A DNA stretch of 10,979 nt from Mollicutes bacterium (GTDB lineage Bacteria; Bacillota_I; Bacilli_A; Izemoplasmatales; Izemoplasmataceae): the NCBI GenBank assembly GCA_003552275.1, contig PUKL01000110.1, positions 1 to 10,979 on the forward strand. Reading direction: 5' to 3'. The notes under the pieces are model-generated. The model saw only the letters and a program-made list of their open reading frames with translations, was not told the origin of the DNA and searched no databases. This document shows, piece after piece, positions 1 through 6,076 of this stretch. A program made the position numbers and the translations under genes. Numbering within the stretch: the first letter of the stretch is position 1; each line of letters begins with the position of its first letter.

Positions 1-2
1 AC

Positions 3-125
3 GATTTCGCCGACACCGAGAAGCTCATCAAGATTCTCATGGGCGACCAGGTGGAACCGCGACGGGACTGGATCGAGAATCATGTCGTATTCACCAACGA
101 AGACAATTTCGAGATAAAGGAGTAG
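3..125 (+). CDS. parE: DNA topoisomerase IV subunit B, C-terminal end (partial)
   Basis: The window opens inside a gene whose last 40 codons end at TAG (123-125). The peptide contains LIKILMGDQVEPRRDWIE, which matches the conserved end of the type IIA topoisomerase B subunits (GyrB/ParE), where the C-terminal TOPRIM/tail region finishes with a 'MG..V..RR.WIE' signature. ParE supplies the ATPase and the metal-binding TOPRIM site of topoisomerase IV, which decatenates daughter chromosomes. I prefer ParE to GyrB because the next gene, 4 nt downstream, is ParC by its own motifs and the two normally form a pair. The AAAGGAG ribosome-binding site of parC (116-122) lies inside the last codons. The 5' part and promoter are outside the window. 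Confidence 0.9.
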   Translation, partial: DFADTEKLIKILMGDQVEPRRDWIENHVVFTNEDNFEIKE

Positions 126-129
126 ACCT

Positions 130-2652
130 ATGGCCGAAAAAATCCAAGACATCATCGACAAATTCGTCGAAGGGAAAGTCCTCGACGAAAACCTGGAAGA
201 AATCGTCGGCGACCGTTTCGGCCGCTATTCCAAATACATCATCCAAGATAGGGCGCTCCCCGATGTGCGCGACGGTCTGAAACCCGTCCAACGGCGCATC
301 CTCTACGCCATGCACACTCTGGGGCTCACCCACGACAAGCCCTACAAGAAATCGGCCCGCATCGTCGGGGATGTCATCGGCAAATACCACCCCCACGGCG
401 ATTCGAGCGTCTACGAGGCCTTGGTGCGCATGGCGCAGGATTTCAAGATGCGGGCACCGCTCGCCGACATGCACGGCAACAAGGGCTCTGTCGACGGCGA
501 CAGCGCCGCCGCCATGCGGTATACCGAAGCCCGCCTCTCCCGCGAGGCGAGTTTCATGTTACAAGACATCGACAAGCGCACCGTCGATTTCGTGCCCAAC
601 TTCGACGACGAAGAGTACGAGCCCGTCGTCTTGCCCGCCCGCTTTCCGAACGTACTCGTGAACGGTGCCACCGGAATCAGCGCGGGCTATGCGACAGAGA
701 TCCCGCCCCACAACATGGAAGAGGTCGTCAAGGGCGTCATCAAACGGATCGACGCCCCCAAATGCACGATCGACGACATCCTGAACATCATCAAGGGCCC
801 CGATTTCCCCACGGGGGCCATCGTGCAGGGCGAAGAAGGCATCAGACAGGCTTTCGAGACCGGAAGAGGCCGCATCATCATCAAGTCGAAAGTCGCGATC
901 GAAAAACAATCCATCGTCATATCCGAAATCCCCTATGATGTCAACAAGGCCCTCCTCGTCCGGCGTATCGACGAGATCCGTCTGAAGAAGAAGGTCGACG
1001 GCATCAAGGAAGTCCGTGACGAGTCGAGCAAGGAAGGTCTCCGCATCGTCATCGAGGTCAAGGACAGTTTCGACCCCGAAGCGATATTGAACTTCCTCCA
1101 CAAAAAGACCGACCTGACGAAGTCCTTCTCCTACAACATGGTCGCCATCAACAACAAGCGTCCGGAGACGATGGGCATCCCCGCCATCCTCGACGCTTAC
1201 ATCTATCACCAGAAGGAGGTCGTCACCAACCGCTCCAACTTCGACCTCCGCAAGGCGGAAAAGCGCCTCCACATCGTCGAAGGCATCATCAAGATGGTCG
1301 ATGTCTTGGACGAGGTCATCGCCACGATCCGCGTATCCAAAGACCGTCCCGACGCCAAGATACGCCTGCAAAAACGCTTCGACTTCACCGAGGAACAGGC
1401 CGACGCCATCCTCTCGTTGCAGCTTTACAGGCTTTCGAGCACCGACTTGAACGCCCTCAAGAACGAAAAGAGCGAACTCGAAGAGAAAATCGAGCATCTC
1501 AACGAAATCCTGCAAAACGAGAAGGTCCTCGAGAAAGTCATCAAACAAGAACTCCGCGACCTCTTGAAAAAAGTCAAGGCGGAGCGGCGCACCAAGATCG
1601 AACAAGAGATCGAGAAGATCACCGTCGCCGAAGAAGAGCTCGTCGAGAGCGAGAGAGTCGCCGTCGGCATCACGCGCGAGGGCTACATCCGCCATTCCTC
1701 CATCCGGAGCTACAAGGCCACCGAAGAGGTGGAGATGAAAGAAAGGGATGCCTTCCTGTTCGTCGAAGAGGTCGAAAACCTCGACACCCTGCTCCTTTTC
1801 ACCGACAAGGGCCATTATGTCTACATCCCCGTGTTCAAGGTCCCCACTTGCCGCTGGAAGGACCTCGGCACCCACGTGAACCATATCGTCTCCATCAACG
1901 ACGACGAAAGGATCATCCATGTCGAAGCGGTGAGCGAGTTCAACGAGAACGCGGGCCATCTCCTTTTCACCACGAAGAATCTCGTCAAGGTGACAGACAT
2001 CCAGGATTTCGATGTCATGCGCCCGAACAAGGCTTTCCGCGCCCTCTCGTTGAACAAGGGTGACGAAGTCCGTCATATCGCCCGCGTCTCCGATCTCGAC
2101 CGCGAGGTCGTAACCGTGAGCGAGAAAGCCCGGGCCCTCCGCTATCACCTGCGGGAGATCCCCATCACCGGCACGGCCGCCAAAGGGGTCAAGGCGATGG
2201 ATCTGAAGGAAAACGAAAGCCTCGCCGCGAGCATCCCCCTGGCCGACTATCACGATCTGCTCGTGTTGACATCGAGAGGCACCATCAAACGGGTCGACCC
2301 CGGGACCATCACCCGCAAACGTCGCGCACTCCGGGGCGAAAGACTCTACAAACAGGTGAAGTCGAAACCCTATCTCGTCCGCGATCTCGCGTTGATGGAT
2401 GCCGCCCAATACAAAAAACGGGCGAGAATCCTCATCGCGACCGACCGGAAGAATGTCGAAGTCTCGGCCTTCAGCGTCAAGACACAGACTTCGGAGGCCG
2501 GCAAGAAGTTCGTCAAGACGAAGGACGGCTCACCGCAGTCGATGATCATCGAGACCGTCGAACTCGACGAAGAAGAAGTCGTACCCCCGCTTTCCAACTT
2601 CGAACAACTCCCCTATGTGACCAAGGAACAACAAACCCTCTTTGACGATTGA
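130..2652 (+). CDS. parC: DNA topoisomerase IV subunit A (ParC)
   Basis: This 840-residue protein is the DNA cleavage and re-joining subunit of topoisomerase IV, acting with ParE as an A2B2 complex. The N-terminal breakage-reunion domain covers about residues 25-500. It contains RALPDVRDGLKPVQRRILYA, the quinolone-resistance region HPHGDSSVYEALVR (87-100; the usual resistance positions are S92 and E96), and AAMRYTEARLS with catalytic Tyr131. A charged coiled coil spans about 440-495. From about 505 to 820 I can see six repeating beta-pinwheel blades, such as LLLFTDKG, HLLFTTKN and LLVLTSRG. Two signs separate it from GyrA: GISAGYAT after the cleavage domain (GyrA usually has GIAVGMAT) and no QRRGGKG GyrA box in the C-terminal domain. 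The motif DGDSAAAMRYTE is slightly GyrA-like, since many ParC proteins have DPPAAMRYTE. The ATG start has AAAGGAG 7 nt upstream, overlapping the end of parE. Confidence 0.95.
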   Translation: MAEKIQDIIDKFVEGKVLDENLEEIVGDRFGRYSKYIIQDRALPDVRDGLKPVQRRILYAMHTLGLTHDKPYKKSARIVGDVIGKYHPHGDSSVYEALVRMAQDFKMRAPLADMHGNKGSVDGDSAAAMRYTEARLSREASFMLQDIDKRTVDFVPNFDDEEYEPVVLPARFPNVLVNGATGISAGYATEIPPHNMEEVVKGVIKRIDAPKCTIDDILNIIKGPDFPTGAIVQGEEGIRQAFETGRGRIIIKSKVAIEKQSIVISEIPYDVNKALLVRRIDEIRLKKKVDGIKEVRDESSKEGLRIVIEVKDSFDPEAILNFLHKKTDLTKSFSYNMVAINNKRPETMGIPAILDAYIYHQKEVVTNRSNFDLRKAEKRLHIVEGIIKMVDVLDEVIATIRVSKDRPDAKIRLQKRFDFTEEQADAILSLQLYRLSSTDLNALKNEKSELEEKIEHLNEILQNEKVLEKVIKQELRDLLKKVKAERRTKIEQEIEKITVAEEELVESERVAVGITREGYIRHSSIRSYKATEEVEMKERDAFLFVEEVENLDTLLLFTDKGHYVYIPVFKVPTCRWKDLGTHVNHIVSINDDERIIHVEAVSEFNENAGHLLFTTKNLVKVTDIQDFDVMRPNKAFRALSLNKGDEVRHIARVSDLDREVVTVSEKARALRYHLREIPITGTAAKGVKAMDLKENESLAASIPLADYHDLLVLTSRGTIKRVDPGTITRKRRALRGERLYKQVKSKPYLVRDLALMDAAQYKKRARILIATDRKNVEVSAFSVKTQTSEAGKKFVKTKDGSPQSMIIETVELDEEEVVPPLSNFEQLPYVTKEQQTLFDD

Positions 2653-2666
2653 AGCGAGGTGCCAGG

Positions 2667-3737
2667 ATGTATTGTCTGAAGAATATCGACGCCGCCAAAA
2701 TCCCCAATGACATCGTGCGCCGCTATCTCGAGCTCTACCGTTTCATCGGCAGGAACCACGAGATGGCGGAGATCACCGAGCGTGATTTCTCCACGCTCGT
2801 CCGCCGCACGGTGGAAGCGGACGCCTATCATCTCGGCGCCCTCGTGGGAGCTTCGGTCCCCGAGAAGCGGGCCAAACGGTTGCTGGCGAAGAACCTCGCG
2901 GCGAAAACGAAGGACGAACGTCTCCTCAAGCATCTCCTCGAGGCTTTCGTGAAGATGCATGCGGAGACCGAGACCTTCGAACTCATGAGCCGGGAACTCG
3001 CCGACCTTTTGACATTCGTCTACAAGGGGGTCGAACACCCGGCCAAACTCCGCTTCGCCGAGAGCGACAAGAAACCCTCCGCCCCGGTGACCCTTCTCTC
3101 CACGGGGCAGAAGACGAAACGCGAAGCCCTCGAGAACCTCGTGAAAAGCTACAAGGAGATAAAGGGCCGCGACCTCTATGAGGAAGGGTTCCTCGCGACG
3201 AACTTCTATGTCGATTTCATCAATCTCCGTCCGTTCCGCACGGGCAACGAACTGATCGGCCTGTTGAGTCTCTATGTGCTCTTTTTGCGGGGCGGCTATG
3301 CGTGTTTTCACCTCTCGGGCTTCTTCGAGAAGCTTTTGAAGCGCCGCGAGAGCTTCCAAAAACACGTCAAGGAGGCCTCCCACAACTGGAACGAGGGCCT
3401 TTCCGACACGATCGGCCTCCATCGTTTCTTCCTCGACATCGCCCTGGAAGCTTATAAGGACGTACACGAACTGTTGCGCAACTACACCTTCGACCAACAG
3501 ATGAACAAGTCGGACTACATCGAGAACACCGTCAACCGCCTCGAGGAAGTCTTCACGAAGGCCGACATCCGCGAAGCCCATCCCACCGTCAGCGATTCCA
3601 CCATCGACAGGACCTTGCGGCGGCTCCGGGACGAGAAGAAAATCCGCCCCTTGGGAAAGGGAAGAAGCGCCAAATGGATGAAACTCTACCCCAACAAGAA
3701 TAAGAGCATCCACGAACAACTCAATCTCAAACTGTAG
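2667..3737 (+). CDS. Fic-like protein with degenerate active site and C-terminal winged helix
   Basis: This gene encodes 356 residues counted from ATG 2667. That start follows GAGGTG (2656-2661) by 5 nt and lies 14 nt after parC. A TTG at 2649 would add six residues but has no suitable ribosome site. Residues about 177-210 read FYVDFINLRPFRTGNE, then a hydrophobic helix and LRGGY. This follows the Fic fold pattern F..I-HPF..GNGR..RLL...L.AGY. The catalytic His is Arg188 (CGT, 3228-3230), the acidic residue is Thr, and the GNGRxxR stretch is GNELIGL, so canonical AMP transfer looks lost. Residues about 285-340 form a winged helix ending GRSAKWMKL, an arrangement found in many Fic proteins with a C-terminal HTH. 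The N-terminal 140 residues are helical and not recognised, and I could not identify a clear inhibitory (S/T)xxxE(G/N) motif. Known FicT enzymes AMPylate GyrB and ParE, so the position beside parE-parC is suggestive. A link to topoisomerase IV remains inference. There is no frameshift or stop, so this is not an obvious pseudogene. Confidence 0.65.
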   Translation: MYCLKNIDAAKIPNDIVRRYLELYRFIGRNHEMAEITERDFSTLVRRTVEADAYHLGALVGASVPEKRAKRLLAKNLAAKTKDERLLKHLLEAFVKMHAETETFELMSRELADLLTFVYKGVEHPAKLRFAESDKKPSAPVTLLSTGQKTKREALENLVKSYKEIKGRDLYEEGFLATNFYVDFINLRPFRTGNELIGLLSLYVLFLRGGYACFHLSGFFEKLLKRRESFQKHVKEASHNWNEGLSDTIGLHRFFLDIALEAYKDVHELLRNYTFDQQMNKSDYIENTVNRLEEVFTKADIREAHPTVSDSTIDRTLRRLRDEKKIRPLGKGRSAKWMKLYPNKNKSIHEQLNLKL

Positions 3738-3751
3738 ACAGGTGAGACCCC

Positions 3752-5389
3752 ATGGAAACCATCGAAAAGACCCTCCGCAACCTCGTCAAGGAAGCTTTGG
3801 CGAACGCTTTCGACCATGAAGCGGACTCGATCCACATCGAAACCCCCGCCGACAAGTCGCACGGCGATTATGCGACGAATGTCGCAATGACGCTCGCGGG
3901 CGTCTTTCGGAAGAACCCCCTCGACATCGCCCGCGGCATCGTCGCGGAACTGCCCGCTTCGGACGTGGTGGAAAGAGTCGAGGTGAAGCCCCCGGGCTTC
4001 ATCAATTTCTTCATCGACAAACACGTCCTCCTCGATGTCATAAGGACCGTCCTCCGCGACAAACACGACTACGGGAAGGGCGAAGACAAGTCCGAGCACG
4101 TCAACATCGAATATGTCAGCGCGAATCCGACGGGAAGCCTCCATGTCGGACACGCCCGCGGCGCGGCCGCGGGGGACAGCCTCGCCCGCATCATGAAGAA
4201 GGCGGGCTACCGCGTGACACGGGAGTTCTATGTCAACGACGGCGGCAACCAGATCGCCGCCCTCGCCCGCTCGATCGAGGCCCGCTATCTGCAGCTTTTC
4301 GACGAAGACGCCCCGATTCCCGCCGACGGCTATCACGGTGAAGAGATCAAAGAGATCGCCCGCCGCATCAAAAGCGAGCACGGGGACCGTTTCCTCACCG
4401 AGGACGGCCATGAGCACTTCCGCAAGTTCGGTGTCGACCACCTGATGAAAAACATGAAAGAAGACCTCGCCGCCTTCCGGGTCGATTTCGACATCTTCGC
4501 GAGCGAACTCACCCTCTATGAGAAGGGGGAAGTGGAAGCGACGCTCGCGAAGCTCGAAGAACAAGGCCTCACCTATGAAAAAGACGGCGCCGTCTTTTTG
4601 CGGACGACGCTGAAAGACGACGAGAAGGACCGCGTCATCGTGAAGAGCGACGGCTCCTACACCTATCTCCTCCCCGACATCGCCTACCACAAGAACAAAC
4701 TCGAGCGGGGCTACGACAAGCTCGTCGACATCCTCGGCGGCGACCATCACGGCTACATCCCCCGTCTGAAAGCGGGGGGGGAGATGGTCACGGGGAAGAA
4801 GGGCGTCCTCGAGGTCGACATCCTGCAGATGGTGCGCGTCATCCAGGACGGACAAGAGCTGAAACTCTCCAAAAGAAGCGGCAAGGCCATCACCCTCCGC
4901 GACCTCATCGACGCCGTGGGGACGGACGCCGTCCGTTATTTCTTCGCCCGCCACAGCTTGAACACCCACATGGACCTCGACCTCGACTTGGCCATGAGGC
5001 AGACCAACGAGAACCCGGTCTATTACGCCCAATACGCCCACGCCCGCATCTGCAGCATCTTCCGCAAGGCCAAAGAGGAGGGTCTCCCCTTCGACCTCGG
5101 ACTCGCGGATTTCAAGACGCTCGCGGGGGAGAAGACTTTCGATCTCGTCGAGAAGCTCGGGGCCTATCCCGCGCTCATCGAGGAGGCCGCGCAAAAACGC
5201 ATCTTCCACAAGATCCCCGCCTATATCCATCGTCTCGCGCAATCGTTGCACAGCTTCTACGGCGCCGTGACGGTGCTCGCTTCCTGCGAGCGCGAACGGA
5301 GCGAAAGGCTCATGTTGCTGGAGGCGGTGCGCATCGTCATCGAAGACGCCCTCGGCCTCATCGGCGTCGAAGCACCGGACAAGATGTGA
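3752..5389 (+). CDS. argS: Arginyl-tRNA synthetase
   Basis: This 545-residue class I synthetase charges tRNA-Arg with arginine and has the normal length for bacterial ArgS. The N-terminal tRNA-recognition (Add-1) domain includes SHGDYATNVAM (36-46). The Rossmann catalytic core begins with EYVSANPTGSLHVGHARGA, in which HVGH (131-134) is the HIGH signature. The second ATP-binding signature is LKLSKRSG (370-377), in the KMSKS position with Leu for Met. The C-terminal alpha-helical anticodon-binding (DALR) domain starts near YYAQYAHARICSI and ends with the usual GVEAPDKM tail. The ATG is preceded by AGGTGA (3740-3745) with a 6-nt spacer and sits 14 nt after the Fic-like gene. I see no promoter in that gap, so transcription probably comes from upstream of parE or from inside the Fic-like gene. 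No convincing terminator follows the TGA stop. Confidence 0.96.
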   Translation: METIEKTLRNLVKEALANAFDHEADSIHIETPADKSHGDYATNVAMTLAGVFRKNPLDIARGIVAELPASDVVERVEVKPPGFINFFIDKHVLLDVIRTVLRDKHDYGKGEDKSEHVNIEYVSANPTGSLHVGHARGAAAGDSLARIMKKAGYRVTREFYVNDGGNQIAALARSIEARYLQLFDEDAPIPADGYHGEEIKEIARRIKSEHGDRFLTEDGHEHFRKFGVDHLMKNMKEDLAAFRVDFDIFASELTLYEKGEVEATLAKLEEQGLTYEKDGAVFLRTTLKDDEKDRVIVKSDGSYTYLLPDIAYHKNKLERGYDKLVDILGGDHHGYIPRLKAGGEMVTGKKGVLEVDILQMVRVIQDGQELKLSKRSGKAITLRDLIDAVGTDAVRYFFARHSLNTHMDLDLDLAMRQTNENPVYYAQYAHARICSIFRKAKEEGLPFDLGLADFKTLAGEKTFDLVEKLGAYPALIEEAAQKRIFHKIPAYIHRLAQSLHSFYGAVTVLASCERERSERLMLLEAVRIVIEDALGLIGVEAPDKM

Positions 5390-5412
5390 AGTTCATCGGG
5401 ACCGAAGGCAAT

Positions 5413-5437
5413 TTGCGCTTGGGTGTTTTCTGCGCAA
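5413..5437. repeat. Short inverted repeat over the apt promoter -35 region
   Basis: TTGCGC (5413-5418) and GCGCAA (5432-5437) are exact inverted copies separated by 13 nt. The right arm lies in the spacer directly after the weak -35 hexamer of the predicted apt promoter. A second five-base pair of arms, GCTTG (5417-5421) and CAAGC (5435-5439), uses overlapping bases. No T-run follows, so it is a poor candidate for the argS terminator. A repressor site is possible but unproven, and arms this short can arise by chance. Confidence 0.35.
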
Positions 5438-5460
5438 GCCGTACGTGTTATAATATATTG
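5426..5460 (+). promoter_or_regulatory. Predicted extended -10 sigma-A promoter for apt
   Basis: TATAAT at 5449-5454 is a perfect -10 hexamer and is preceded by TG one base upstream (TGTTATAAT, 5446-5454), the extended -10 signature common in Bacillota. At a 17-nt spacer the -35 position holds TTTTCT (5426-5431), matching the consensus at only three of six bases, which extended -10 promoters tolerate. Transcription would begin near 5461, giving a leader of about 56 nt before apt. The leader holds a small bulged hairpin, CGAAA...TTTCG (5466-5484), without a T-run. This is the only obvious promoter between argS and the hisS leader. Confidence 0.7.
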
Positions 5461-5516
5461 GACCCCGAAAGCACCCGTGTTTCGAGCGACATATCACTCT
5501 CACAAGGGCTGATGCT

Positions 5517-6029
5517 ATGAACCTCAAAGACTATGTCAAGACGATTCCCGATTTCCCCAAAGAAGGGATCATGTTCAAAGACATCACACCGCTGATCGCC
5601 AATGGGGCCGCCTTCCGCTACGCCACCAAACAGTTGGCGGACTATGCCCTCGAACGGGACGCCGATGTCATCGTCGGTCCCGACGCGAGAGGTTTCATCA
5701 TGGGCACCCCGGTGGCCACGCTGCTCGGACTGGGTTTCATCCCCGTGCGCAAGCCCGGCAAACTGCCGCGGGAGACCCACACCGAGACTTACGACCTCGA
5801 ATACGGTGAAAACGCCCTCTCCATCCACAAAGACGACATCAAGACCGGCCAACGCGTCGTCATCATCGACGACCTCCTGGCCACGGGCGGGACGATCGAG
5901 GCGACCATCAAACTCGTCGAAAAAAGCGGCGGGAACGTCGTCGGCATCGGCTTCCTCATCGAACTCGCGAGTCTCAAGGGGCGGCACAGGATACGCAACT
6001 ACCCCATACACAGCCTGCTGGTCTACTGA
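5517..6029 (+). CDS. apt: Adenine phosphoribosyltransferase
   Basis: This 170-residue cytosolic enzyme joins adenine to PRPP to make AMP and pyrophosphate in purine salvage. The length is typical. Family landmarks are FPKEGIMFKDITPL (13-26), PDARGFIMG (55-63, usually EARGFIFG), the flexible-loop sequence RKPGKLPRET (78-87), and the PRPP-binding signature VVIIDDLLATGGT (114-126), whose two adjacent Asp residues and TGGT turn hold the ribose-phosphate. The ATG start has AAGGG (5504-5508) 8 nt upstream. The gene has its own predicted promoter and is followed by a palindrome that may end or weaken transcription before rel. Apt beside rel is a recurrent Bacillota pairing linking purine salvage and the stringent response. 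Confidence 0.97.
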   Translation: MNLKDYVKTIPDFPKEGIMFKDITPLIANGAAFRYATKQLADYALERDADVIVGPDARGFIMGTPVATLLGLGFIPVRKPGKLPRETHTETYDLEYGENALSIHKDDIKTGQRVVIIDDLLATGGTIEATIKLVEKSGGNVVGIGFLIELASLKGRHRIRNYPIHSLLVY

Positions 6030-6034
6030 CGAGG

Positions 6035-6062
6035 AATAGACGCATGATGCGTCTATTTTGTT
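6035..6062 (+). terminator. Perfect palindrome between apt and rel, probable intrinsic terminator or attenuator
   Basis: AATAGACGCAT (6035-6045) and ATGCGTCTATT (6047-6057) are exact 11-base inverted copies around one central G. In RNA this gives at least a 9-bp stem with an ATGAT loop, and the right arm runs into TTTT (6056-6059) followed by GTT. It lies 5 nt after the apt stop codon and touches the rel Shine-Dalgarno sequence. The stem has only moderate GC and the T-run is short, so partial read-through is likely. It may set the ratio of apt to rel or stabilise an mRNA end. No separate rel promoter is apparent downstream of it. Confidence 0.6.
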
Positions 6063-6072
6063 AAGGAGGTGA
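6063..6072 (+). promoter_or_regulatory. Full-length Shine-Dalgarno sequence of rel
   Basis: AAGGAGGTGA is fully complementary to the 3' end of bacterial 16S rRNA and lies 4 nt from the ATG at 6077. It is the strongest ribosome-binding site in the window and fixes the start of rel. It begins a few bases after the palindrome, so hairpin folding and ribosome loading could interfere with each other. Confidence 0.9.
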
Positions 6073-6076
6073 AATC

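Noticed and set aside
559..2409. Open minus-strand frame of 616 codons opposite parC
   Set aside because: It is a shadow produced by GC-rich codon choice, because the sense strand uses few TTA, CTA or TCA codons. It has low-complexity acidic composition and no ribosome site, while parC is certain.
130..2652. Possibility that the first full gene is gyrA, because of DGDSAAAMRYTE
   Set aside because: GISAGYAT, the absence of a GyrA box and the pairing with the preceding B subunit favour ParC.
3686..5251. Minus-strand frame opposite argS, and similar ones at 2613-3719, 8610-9389 and 10342-10941
   Set aside because: All lie exactly opposite well-identified genes and show the same acidic, repetitive shadow composition.
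5390..5440. Terminator for argS
   Set aside because: The only inverted repeat has a six-base stem and no T-run after it, so termination is not supported.
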